Below, piece by piece: positions 10,063-19,945 of a stretch of 64,000 bases of DNA. Position 1 is the first letter of the stretch. Each line of letters starts with the position of its first letter. A program made the translations under genes and the position numbers. The DNA comes from Adiantum capillus-veneris (Eukaryota; Streptophyta; Polypodiopsida; Polypodiales; Pteridaceae): positions 62,111,496-62,175,495 of the forward strand of contig CM043970.1 in assembly GCA_014529385.2 (NCBI GenBank). Reading direction: 5' to 3'. The notes beneath the pieces were generated by a model that was given only the letters and a program-made list of their open reading frames with translations, was not told the DNA's origin and ran no database searches.

Positions 10063-10743
10063 GTGTCCTGCAGTGGGCTGTGGGAGTGCATATACCCGTA
10101 TTCGGGTTGTGGTTATTACTTCTCCGCCTGGACTCAGCCGAGCCCAGAGCGTCGAGCTATACCCGCATTGCCAATGGAGGCCATGAGCGCTTCGCCAATG
10201 GAGGCCATGATCGTTTCGCCAGTATGTAAGCCCCATATGAAGGCAACCTTTGTGCTTACAAACAAGCAGATAACACAAATGGAAAGGGAGATGAAAGAAT
10301 GGAAAGCAGAGACGGAGGGATGGTGGAAAGAGAAGGCCAACCTTCTTCAAATGTTCCTCAACGAAGGCATGCAATGGAAGAAGAAGAAAGAGGACTTGCG
10401 CGCAGAGCTACAAGCACTTAAGGTGGATTCACAAGCACTTAGAGAAGAGGTCACAGCCCTTAAGCGAGAGCTTGCGGACAGAGTAAGCAGTGGACTGGAA
10501 GAAGGGGAATTCCAGTCCTCGGTGATAGAGGAGATCGAGGTCATCAAGGAGCAGGTACGGATGATCACAGAGGAGGAGAAACAGAAGGTGGTAAAGATGT
10601 CTTCGTGGATGGATGTGATCACGAAGACGCAGAAGAAGGCGGATGAGGCCGAGAAATGGATAGAAGTCGCTAAGAAAGGGAAATGGAAACAAACCACATC
10701 CGTCCCCACTCCTACAATCATCAACATGACTCTAGAAGAATAG
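10063..10743 (+). pseudogene. LINE-I copy d ORF1, coiled-coil part
   Basis: 226 codons. After a short repeated segment (PMEAMSAS then PMEAMIVS from a 24 bp tandem repeat near 10165-10215), residues about 65-210 are highly charged and heptad-like (QMEREMKEWKAETEGWW, LRAELQALKVDSQALREEV, LKRELADRV), typical of a coiled coil. The sequence then runs into TIINMTLEE and a stop at 10741. Copy k keeps the same TIINMT block and continues past it, so the stop is a lesion or a frame change. ORF1 proteins bind LINE RNA and oligomerise. The start at 10063 is uncertain. Confidence 0.75.
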
Positions 10744-10801
10744 CGAAGGAAAACTAGAGCCTTGCATATAAGAGTAACTGGTCTAAAAAGACCGAGATGA
10801 T

Positions 10802-11026
10802 GTGGAAGGAGAAGTCAAAGAACTTCTCCGCATGATGGGTAGTGAGGCTACTCATACAAAGGTATGGAGGGTAGGGAAGAAGACACAAGGCAATGGGGAG
10901 ACTTCAAAAGGGAGAGCTTTAATCATCCGTTTCCGATCCATGGAGGCAAAGAAGGACTTCTTGAAAAAGCGCCCTACACTAAAGAAAACGGGCATATTCC
11001 TTGGAGATGACCTCACTCTCACATAG
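10802..11026 (+). pseudogene. LINE-I copy d ORF1, RRM-like C-terminal part
   Basis: 75 codons in a frame shifted from the coiled-coil part. VKELLRMMGSEATHTKVWRVG is followed by RALIIRFRSMEAKKDFLKKR, which looks like the RNP1-type strand of an RRM, then TLKKTGIFLGDDLTL. The same block is in copies a, e and k. Together with the coiled coil this resembles the coiled-coil plus RRM ORF1 layout of animal L1 more than the DUF4283-CCHC ORF1 usual in plant L1. The domain assignment rests on pattern recognition only. Confidence 0.65.
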
Positions 11027-12089
11027 CTTGCGCATATGAGAGAGGTAATGCCAGAGATTCAAGCGGCAAGGGAGAAGGGAAAGATGGCCTTCTAGAGAGA
11101 TGGTTGGGTGGTGATTGTAGAGCGGCGCTCCACATGACAGTGCGAGACCTATGGGACCACACTCAAAGTTGCCATCTAGAATTGTAATGGGTCTATGCGC
11201 CTTGATGTGGGTGCTTTTGAGGATAGTTTTAGGGAAGAGACATCGTCTTCTACTCTGAGACACATCAAGCCCCGGGGCAATCTATGCCTCACATTAGTGG
11301 ATATAGATGGGAGACAGCCTGTAGACAGGAGACACGATCAGAGCATAGAGGACGGGGCTCAGGAGGAGTGGCAGTGTTATTCAGGGAGGAGTTGCAACCA
11401 TTGATACATATAGCCCGCAAGGATGAGCAAGCTAGGTACATGTGGGTGAGATTGAGAGCAGAGACAGGCAGATATCTTTACATTGCTATCTGCTACTTTC
11501 CCCCGAGTATGTCAGTTTATGCACCACGCAGAGGACAACCCCCCTTCTCTATTTTGGATGATGACATCTGGGAGTTCTCTAGAGATGGTGACATCATCAT
11601 TCTAGGGGATTTCAATGCTAGGACTGCCCATCATCAGACAGTATTTTATGATACTTTAGAGGAGATGCTGAGAGAGTTGGATGTTGCAGAGACGAGCCTA
11701 TCCAGACTATCACAGGATGGAGAACACACTGAGTATGGACGACACTTGATAGACATGGGGACTGCACATGGATTGGCCATCTTGAATGGCCCAGAGATTT
11801 CCCGCTGCGGGGGGTTTTACATGCTTTCCACACAGACATGGAGCCAGCGCAGTGGATTATGTCATGGCACAGCCGAGCCTCATCTCTAGTATCCAGGATC
11901 TCATGGTTGGACCAGACCTGCTGGTGTGGGAGTGGACCATGCTCTTGTGTCGTTGACCATCTCTTTTCAGTTTAGTGTAGCATACAGGCTACAGGAGTAG
12001 CCCCTACTCGCTACACCTTCACACGGGAGACGGACTCTGTATACATAGATGGGATCTACAGACGCCTGTACATAGAGGAGCCACGGCGA

Positions 12090-12597
12090 TGTCACAAAGT
12101 GATGACGTGGCGGACAACAGAAACCCTAAAATTCCTGCAAACCCTAATTTCTGCCAAAAACCCTAATTTCCGGAAATCGCCGGGGCTGATTTTTTTTTTC
12201 TTTTTTGTGGAAAAATGACGAGCGACGCGAATTTTGCTTTTTTTTTAAAAAAAAGAGAGAAAAAGACTCTCTAAGAGAGAGAGAGAACTGATGCTTTTTA
12301 TTTTAAAAGCTTTTGGGGCTCTGCTTTTGGGCATCCCTTGTAATCTTTAAATTAGTGGTGAGGGCCTCACTTCTCAGAGCATCTGGACGCAGAGTCTGAG
12401 AGTGAAACCCTAACCGCTCTCTTGTACTTTGATGATTGATTAATATAAAAAGAAATACCGAAAGGGGCGCCAGTCTTTGGGGCCAATATCTCTAGGCAGG
12501 GCCAGTGCAAATCTATTGTGATCTGTGAATTGTTTTGAAGTGGTTATTTGGTGCTGTCGCGATTGATTCTTGACTTGGAGTGTCCAAGTCTGTTACA
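12090..12597 (+). repeat. Gypsy-1 5' LTR
   Basis: 508 bp, TGTCACAAAGTGATGACG ... GTCTGTTACA. It has CTTGTAATCTTTAAATTAG upstream of a stretch GAAATACCGAAAGGGGCGC that is shared with other gypsy families here. It carries about 50 bp near its start that the 3' LTR lacks, and lacks about 15 bp (ACGGAACTCCGCCGG-like) that the 3' LTR has. Confidence 0.95.
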
Positions 12598-12598
12598 G

Positions 12599-12610
12599 TG
12601 GTATCAGAGC
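12599..12610 (+). promoter_or_regulatory. Gypsy-1 primer-binding site (initiator Met-tRNA)
   Basis: TGGTATCAGAGC begins one base after the 5' LTR end, the standard place for minus-strand priming. Confidence 0.95.
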
Positions 12611-12668
12611 ACGACCGATTTCTCTTCTACGGGAAATCCGATCCCCGAATTTTTTTTCCGTGGCACCT

Positions 12669-14290
12669 ATGGCTTTAGGCAATGATCAGTCGACTCCCTC
12701 TGCATCTGGAGATGCGGGCTGGGATCACAACGAAGATTCAGACAGAGAGTATGGCCCGCCTCGGCCTACTCAGGCGGAGCAAAGAGAGATGGAGCGTCGT
12801 CAATTGATTGGCGATGCAACAAAGATGATGCTCAATTTTGCCAAGGACCCAAAGATGGAAAAATATATGAACCGGACCTCTTTGGAAGAGGTACAGATGG
12901 AGTGGCAGAGAACCACAACACCACTCCCGAAACCCTCTCTCAAGAAATCTTCTGCCTCCAAGAAATATACGGAGAAGGAACTGGAGAACGTGGTTGATGC
13001 ACGGATTGCTCAGCTTTTTGACGCGCAAAAGAAAGCCAAAAAGCACGGCAAAAAGCAGAAGAAAAGCACTGACTTTCCATGTTATTTGGGTCGTCAGTCG
13101 ACTTTTGACAAGGCAAAGAAACAGAAGAAGTGTGTTCGATTTGAAGGAGTACCCAGTTCTTCTTCTTCTTCTTCTTCTGACAGTTCTTCTAGCTCTTCAG
13201 ATTCGAGCGAAGAAGACAGAAAAGGTAAAAAGCGAAGCAAGAAACAAAGCTTCGGAAAGGGCAAGAAGAAGGCTACATCTCGCCCAGAGACTGACAGTTC
13301 TACTGAGGACTTGTCTACAGATAGCTCAGATTCCGATCATGGAAACTTTTATGCGAACAAGAAGAATTTTTACAAAGCCAACCAGTATGACTTTCTCGAA
13401 GATGAAAGCAAGAAAGTCCGAGAGTTTAAGGAAGGTGGCCACTCGATCAAGTTTGATACTTTTCAGGATACTCAGATGCTTCGAAGGCTTTGTCTTTTAT
13501 AAAGCAGTTTGACATCGCTTTCGCGGGAGGACGCTCTTCAGAGCCTCCAAGATTCGGAGAGCTACCTCTTACCTTAAGGGGAATGCTCGTACTTGGTGGT
13601 CCACGCTTCTTTTAAACAAGACTGCGCCAGTTACATGGTTGAAATTTAAGAGGCTTTTTATTTCTTCTTGGTTGACGCAAGAGTTTGAACGAGATATACG
13701 AGCTGCTTGGAACCATCTTCGGATGACCAAGAGCGATACAGTAAATACTTACTGTGAAAGATTCTAGAGCTCTTTTCTACCCGCCTCTTCATTCAAGAAG
13801 ATCTCGTTCAGAGAACAGATTGAGCGTTTTACTGTGGGTCTACCTACAGAGATCCGAGATCACTGCTTGGAACAGAAGTCATCTTCTATTCAGGAGTTGA
13901 TGAGTCATGCGAAGCGGGGCTTTGCCATTCACTCTGGCAGTCTGACCTACCCCACAGATGAGGCCATGACACAACGAGCCGGAAAGTAGAAAGAAAAAGA
14001 GCAACCCAGAGAAGAAGGATGCACGACCCAAGCTTATTCCTGAAGGGAGAGCTCGCTTCATCAGAGAGGGGAAGTGCTTTGGATGCGGGGAACATGGACA
14101 TATCTCCGCGAAGTGCCCTAATAAGGCACAGAAAGAACAGAATGATAAAGACGACAACAGGCCTGAGAGTTCGAGAGCAGCTGAGGAACGTGGCAGAAAA
14201 GGCAGATAGAAAAGCAGAACTGGTACCACATGGCGTGGGACCTGCACAGAATCTAATGAATGAAAGTACAAACTTTGCCGCTTTTGGGGC
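12669..14290 (+). pseudogene. Gypsy-1 gag (broken)
   Basis: Gag starts at ATG 12669 (MALGNDQSTPSASGD) and is open to 13502. It holds a serine tract (13150-13210) followed by an acidic/basic linker (SSEEDRKGKKRSKK), then the retrotransposon Gag domain, whose core continues in other frames (SFIKQFDIAFAGG, NARTWWSTLLL, WLTQEFERDI). A CCHC knuckle, C-F-G-C-G-E-H-G-H-I-S-A-K-C, lies at 14075-14116. Frame breaks occur near 13480, 13560 and 13770 (TAG). Gag would package the element RNA. Homologous Gag fragments occur at 34300-35320 and 36624-37160. Confidence 0.88.
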
Positions 14291-14695
14291 AAAGTGAAGG
14301 ATCAGGAAGCTCTTTTGAAGGAGCTTCTTTTCACTTGGAATTGGCGGCTCGATTTGGAATTACGCCCGATAGATTGACGCCACAGGCAGAGGTAGTTTGA
14401 TTGGCACCCGGATGGGATGTTGCCATTACACCGAGCATTGGCAAACTTCGTTTGCAATGACACGGGTGTTCAGGCAGGCGAGTGACGTTCTACTCGAGAT
14501 CCCTTGGTACCACAAGAACTACGCCGTGGTTGGCTACCGGGCCGAGAAAGCGACTTTGATAAATGAAGGGCTTAGAGATTGTACTTGATGAACTTTAGTT
14601 TTCTTACTCATTCTTTTGGGAGAACTGAACGATGGATAAAGGTTGAATATGTTTTGACCTAAAGAAAAGAACGCCAAGATTTTTTCTCCACGCTC

Positions 14696-16191
14696 ATGCC
14701 GATTGCTTTTGAGAGGCCTGAAGATCATACCATTGATCTGATATCTGGAAGCACGCCACCGAATCGGCCACCTTATCGTGTGAGCCGAGTACAGAATGAA
14801 AAGATTATGAACCAAGTGAAAGACCTCTTGGAAAAGGTCTTGTCCAGCCTAGTACTTCGCCGTATTGCTCTCCAATGTTGTTGGTTTTGAAGAAAGACGG
14901 ATCTTGGAGAATGTGCATCGATTATAGCGTTCTCAACAAAATCACCATCAAGAACAGATTTCCGATTCCTAGGATCGATGATATACTTGACAGGTTACAG
15001 GGATCCTCGTGCTTTAGCAGGATTGACTTGAAGAGTGGATATCATCAGATCAAGATAGCGCTAGGAGATGTCTACAAGACAGCTTTTCGAACGACTTTTG
15101 GGTTATTTGAGCTTTTGGTGATGCCTTTTGGCTTAACCAATGCTTCTGCGACATTTAACCGGATGATGGACAGGATTTTTCGAGAGTACAGGCTATTTGT
15201 TGGCACTTTCTTTGACGACATCATTGTTTTCTCCAAGAATGAGGCAGAACACAGAGATCATCTGCTTCAAGTCTTTCAGGCATTACGAGATCACACGCTA
15301 GTGATTAATGCAAAGAAAAGTGAAATTTTCCTACTAGAGATACACTTTTTTGGACACATTGTGTCAGCAGCAGGAGTGCAAATGGACCCGGCCAAGATAG
15401 AGACTATCCGTGATTGGCCCGATTTGAGGAATGTCCATGAAGTTAGAAGCTTCTTGGGACTGTGTGCGTACTACAGGCGGTTCATATGAAAGTTTGCAGA
15501 GGTTGCTTCCCCTTTGCATACCTTGACACAAAAAGGAGTACCTTTTTCGTGGGGACCCACAAAGGTGACTGCCTTTCGGACATTGAAAGAGAAATTGACT
15601 ACGGGACCTGTTTTGACTTTGCCGGACTTGCGGAAGTCATTTGGAGTGTATTGTGATGCTTGTGGTCGTAGTCTAGGTGCGGTCTTGATGCAAGAAGGCC
15701 ATGTCATAGCTTACAAGAGCCGTTTGTTCTCTAGGCCGGAGATTACAACACAGATCTATGAGAAAGAGCTTTTGGCGGTTATCCATGCTCTTACTCAGTG
15801 GCGGCATTACCTACTCGGAGCGGATTTTACTGTCTTTACAGACCATCTGAGTTTGCGCTACTTCTTGTCACAGAAGCAGCTTTCGGAAAAGCAGATGCGG
15901 TGGGTGAACATCTTGTCACAGTTCCACTTCAAGATTGTCCATGTGCAGGGACAAAAGAATGTGGTGGCAGATGCTTTGTCTCGGAAACCGTTGGTTCTGG
16001 CTATTTCCGCGATACATCATAGGAGCTTCGAGGATATGGTCGATCAGTGTGTCACAGATACAAATTTTGCAGATATTTTCACAGGGATACTGGATGGGGA
16101 GAGAGTAGCTGGATACCCTTCCGGAAGGCTACTTGATGAAAAAGACTATGTTGTGCGTTACACAGCCGTTGAGGGAAAAGGTTATGACTGA
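14696..16191 (+). pseudogene. Gypsy-1 pol: reverse transcriptase and RNase H (broken)
   Basis: The RT starts after RPEDHTIDL and reads KDGSWRMCIDYSVLNK, FPIPRIDDILDRLQG, RIDLKSGYHQIK, LVMPFGLTNASATFNRMMD. The catalytic box is FFDDII in place of the commoner YVDD or YLDD type. RNase H follows (VYCDACGRSLGAVL, YEKELLAVIHAL, TDHLSLRYFL, VADALSRKP). Breaks include a frame shift near 14850 and TGA at 15487. A protease stretch upstream (14290-14690) is only faintly recognisable (LAARFGI). Confidence 0.9.
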
Positions 16192-17357
16192 ATGCCACTG
16201 TCCACCTTTTACGGGTCACCGCGGCATTGCTACCACCATGAAAGGGGTAGAGAGATATTTCTTTTGGCGGAGACTCAAGAAGGATGTGGAAGAGTTTGTG
16301 CGTAGTTGCTTGGTATGCCAGAAGGTCAAGTTTGACAGGCATAAGGCACAGGGATTGTTACAGCCTTTACCCATACCCACCCGCCCCTGGGAAAATATTG
16401 AAATGGATTTCATTTTTTTTGATCTCCCGAAAACACAAAATGATCACGATGATTTTCTGATTACATGGCACGTCTGAGACGATTCTCTCCGACAGAGACC
16501 CCAGATTTATGAGTTGGTTTTGGAAGGCAATTTGGGAGAACGTTGGCACGCAGTTGCAGTTCTCGTCATCGTTCCACTTGCAGACTGACGGGCAATTTGA
16601 GATTGCCAATTCAGTGATTTTAGATTTATTGAAGTCTTGTATCTCGGATCAGAAGACTCAATGGGAAAAGAACTTACCTTTGGTGGAATTTGCCTACAAT
16701 AACACGATACACTCTTCGACGGGGAAGACGCCATGTGAGATTGTTGAAAGTGCTACGAAGGATCCATCCTTCCTGAGCACGAAAGATTAGAAATTTGAAG
16801 CGGATGAATATTCGCGAGATTTGGATACGGCTTTTGCCAAGGTTCGCGAGACTTTGCAGGAGTCTCAAGAACGACAGAATATGGCAGCGGATCTCCATCG
16901 TCGCGACTTGAAATTGAAGGAGGATGATTGGGTGCTCTTACGTTTTGAGAAGGCACGCCTACGAAAGAAAAGGGAAAGGAGAGGCTTTTTCCAAAGCTTA
17001 GTATGCGATACTACGGACCTTTCCAGATCACTGACAAGATAAATGATGTCTCCTTCCGATTGAAACTGCGAGATACTTGGAGGATTCATAATGCATTGCA
17101 TGTGAGTCTCTTGAACCCTGTTAAGGGTGATGTGCCTGATGATGGGGAGCGTGATGAGCAACCCGAAGTGGAAGAAAACGAGGAAGTCCTTGTTCTTGAA
17201 CAGATTTTGGCACATAACGATACGAAGAAAGGTAAAGTCCGAAGGCGGGTTCTTGGTTAAGTTCAAGAACCTTCCTGCATTTGATGCGAAGTGGATGGAG
17301 GAGGACCTAGCAGATACTCCTCGGATTGTGAAACTTTACCTTGATGTTTCGGTTTAG
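16133..17357 (+). pseudogene. Gypsy-1 integrase and chromodomain, first copy
   Basis: The zinc region H...H...C-x2-C is present (HCPPFTGHRG ... CLVCQKVKF), followed by EMDFIFFDLPKTQN. Then about 35 codons are missing compared with Gypsy-2, and the core resumes at the second Asp (SDRDPRF in another frame) with the downstream Glu region. TAG at 16787-16789 interrupts it. A GPF-type region (RYYGPFQITDKI) leads to the chromodomain (EQILAHNDTKKGK, then frame shift, VKFKNLPAFDAKWMEEDL). The integrase joins cDNA to the chromosome; chromodomains are thought to steer it to heterochromatin. Confidence 0.88.
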
Positions 17358-19512
17358 CATAGTCTACTCCAAACGGAACCCAGAATTCAGCTTGGCCGGA
17401 GATCTGGTGCAGTGGGATGCACAAGAGGGGAGTCACTCCGCTCCCTTGTCAACAGATGCCTTGATTTTGATACTAAAGTCACTGATGTCTCTTTGAGCTT
17501 CAGGGATACTGAGAGCTGACAGTATTCTGCTGGATGACTTTATGAAATGGAATTCCTGATAATGATACTGATTTGTTCTTGACTTCTTGTGAGTGCAAGA
17601 ACTGATAGCCGAAATGACTGCAGCATTTTGGTCTGATTGATCTCGAATAGACATGGTTGCAATAGGGGTTAGTCAATCGGACATCGATGAGGTCTCGATT
17701 GGACCTAGATGTGATTGCTAGCTACATTGCTGATAAATCATGGTCTAAGATCCGAATGAATGTTGAATGTCATGTGATGTCCTGTGATGTGACTATCGAT
17801 TTTGTACATGTGCTAGATGTGTGTTCCTAGTACGTAGGTACTAACAGTCAGTGTTTGCTAAGACGGTTTATGGCTTTTGTCGGTTTTGCAGGCGTAATCG
17901 CGGTCGATTACAATGCTTTCAAGAGGGGGGTATGTCACAAAGTGATGACGTGGCGGACAACAGAAACCGTAATTTTTGATCATGATGATTTTCCGATTAC
18001 ATGGCACGCCTGAGACGATTGTCTCCGACAGAGACCCCAGATTTATGAGTTTGTTTTGGAAGGCAATTTGGGAGAACATTGGCACACGGTTGCAGTTCTC
18101 GTCATCGTTCCACTTGCAGACTAACGGGCAATCTGAGATTGCCAATTCAGTGATTTTAGATTTATTGAAGTCTTGTATCTCGCATCAGAAGACTCAATGG
18201 GAAAAGAACTTACCTTTGGTGGAATTTGCCTACAATAACACGATACACTCTTCGACGGGGAAGACGCCATGTGAGATTGTTGAAAGTGCTACGAAGGATC
18301 CATCCTTCCTGAGCACGAAAGATTAGAAATTTGAAGCGGATGAATATTCGCGAGATTTGGATACGGCTTTTGCCAAGGTTCGCGAGACTTTGCAGGAGTC
18401 TCAAGAACGACAGAATATGGCAGCGGATCTCCATCGTCGCGACTTGAAATTGAAGGAGGATGATTGGGTGCTCTTACGTTTTGAGAAGGCACGCCTACGA
18501 AAGAAAAGGGAAAGGAGAGGCTTTTTCCAAAGCTTAGTATGCGATACTACGGACCTTTCCAGATCACTGACAAGATAAATGATGTCTCCTTCCGATTGAA
18601 ACTGCGAGATACTTGGAGGATTCATAATGCATTGCATGTGAGTCTCTTGAACCCTGTTAAGGGTGATGTGCCTGATGATGGGGAGCGTGATGAGCAACCC
18701 GAAGTGGAAGAAAACGAGGAAGTCCTTGTTCCTGAACAGATTTTGGCACATAACGATACGAAGAAAGGTAAAGTCCGAAGGCGGGTTCTTGGTTAAGTTC
18801 AAGAACCTTCCTGCATTTGATGCGAAGTGGATGGAGGAGGACCTAGCAGATACTCCTCGGATTGTGAAACTTTACCTTGATGTTTCGGTTTAGCATAGTC
18901 TACTCCAAACGGAACCCAGAATTCAGCTTGGCCGGAGATCTGGTGCAGTGGGATGCACAAGAGGGGAGTCACTCCGCTCCCTTGTCAACAGATGCCTTGA
19001 TTTTGATACTAAAGTCACTGATGTCTCTTTGAGCTTCAGGGATACTGAGAGCTGACAGTATTCTGCTGGATGACTTTATGAAATGGAATTCCTGATAATG
19101 ATACTGATTTGTTCTTGACTTCTTGTGAGTGCAAGAACTGATAGCCGAAATGACTGCAGCATTTTGGTCTGATTGATCTCGAATAGACATGGTTGCAATA
19201 GGGGTTAGTCAATCGGACATCGATGAGGTCTCGATTGGACCTAGATGTGATTGCTAGCTACATTGCTGATAAATCATGGTCTAAGATCCGAATGAATGTT
19301 GAATGTCATGTGATGTCCTGTGATGTGACTATCGATTTTGTACATGTGCTAGATGTGTGTTCCTAGTACGTAGGTACTAACAGTCAGTGTTTGCTAAGAC
19401 GGTTTATGGCTTTTGTCGGTTTTGCAGGCGTAATCGCGGTCGATTACAATGCTTTCAAGAGGGGGGTATGTCACAAAGTGATGACGTGGCGGACAACAGA
19501 AACCGTAATTTT
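16441..19512 (+). repeat. 1536 bp tandem duplication inside Gypsy-1
   Basis: Unit 1 is 16441-17976 and unit 2 is 17977-19512. Each unit runs from TGATCA(C/T)GATGATTTT in the integrase core through the chromodomain, 3' UTR and polypurine tract into the first 44 bases of the LTR. Both units share the same TAG codon and the same chromodomain frame shift, so the duplication came after those lesions. About 11 differences fall in the first 215 bp; I noticed only one (T/C at 17200/18736) in the remaining 1.3 kb. Confidence 0.95.
17977..18893 (+). pseudogene. Gypsy-1 integrase core and chromodomain, second copy
   Basis: Second unit of the tandem duplication: the integrase core from SDRDPRF on, the same internal TAG (18323-18325), the GPF region and the frame-shifted chromodomain. 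It lacks the zinc region and the first catalytic Asp. Confidence 0.9.
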
Positions 19513-19940
19513 TGAAAATCGCGGAGGCTGATTTTTTTTTGGAAAAGTGATGAGCGACGCGAATTTTGCTTTTTAAAAGAAAAAAAAGAGAAAAAGATTC
19601 TCTAAGAGAGAGAGAGAATTGATGCTTTTTATTTTAAAAGCTTTTGGGGCTCTGCTTTTGGGCATCCCTTGTAATCTTTAAATTAGTGGTGAGGGCCTCA
19701 CTTCTCAGAGCATCTGGACGCAAAGTCTGAGAGTGAAACCCTAACCGCTCTCTTGTACTTTGATGATTGATTAATATAAAAAGAAATACCGAAAGGGGTG
19801 CTAGTCTATGGGGCCAATATCTCTAGGCACGGAACTCCGCCGGGCCAGTGCAAATCTATTGTGATCTGTGAATTGTTTTGAAGTGGTTATTTGGTGCTGT
19901 CGCGATTGATTCTTGACTTGGAGTGTCCAAGTCTGTTACA
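19469..19940 (+). repeat. Gypsy-1 3' LTR
   Basis: 472 bp, TGTCACAAAGTGATGACG ... GTCTGTTACA, preceded by polypurine tract AAGAGGGGGG and followed by the target duplication GGCGA. Confidence 0.95.
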
Positions 19941-19945
19941 GGCGA

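Larger units (their letters stand above)
9527..12089 (+). mobile_element. LINE-I copy d, 5' part (5' UTR, ORF1, endonuclease)
   Basis: Left half of the most complete LINE-I copy. 9527-10062 is a presumed 5' UTR with an A-run near 9830. ORF1 follows, then the endonuclease (11160-12089). The endonuclease start reads KVAI-stop-NCNGSM, a WNCNG-type APE motif with its Trp codon changed to TAG. LGDFNA-type (near 11610), HGLAIL and a VDHALV-like end are also seen. At 12085-12089 the element is interrupted by Gypsy-1, whose target duplication GGCGA recurs at 19941-19945, where the LINE resumes. Confidence 0.85.
12090..19940 (+). mobile_element. Gypsy-1: Ty3/gypsy chromovirus with internal tandem duplication
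   Basis: Complete LTR retrotransposon bounded by TG...CA LTRs and a perfect 5 bp target duplication GGCGA (12085-12089 and 19941-19945), inserted in LINE-I copy d. The order is 5' LTR, initiator-Met primer site, Gag with CCHC knuckle, protease remnant, reverse transcriptase, RNase H, integrase, chromodomain, 3' UTR, polypurine tract AAGAGGGGGG, 3' LTR. The part from the integrase core to the first 44 bases of the LTR occurs twice in tandem (1536 bp period). Coding regions carry many stops and frame breaks. The LTRs differ by several indels, so the copy is not recent. Confidence 0.95.
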
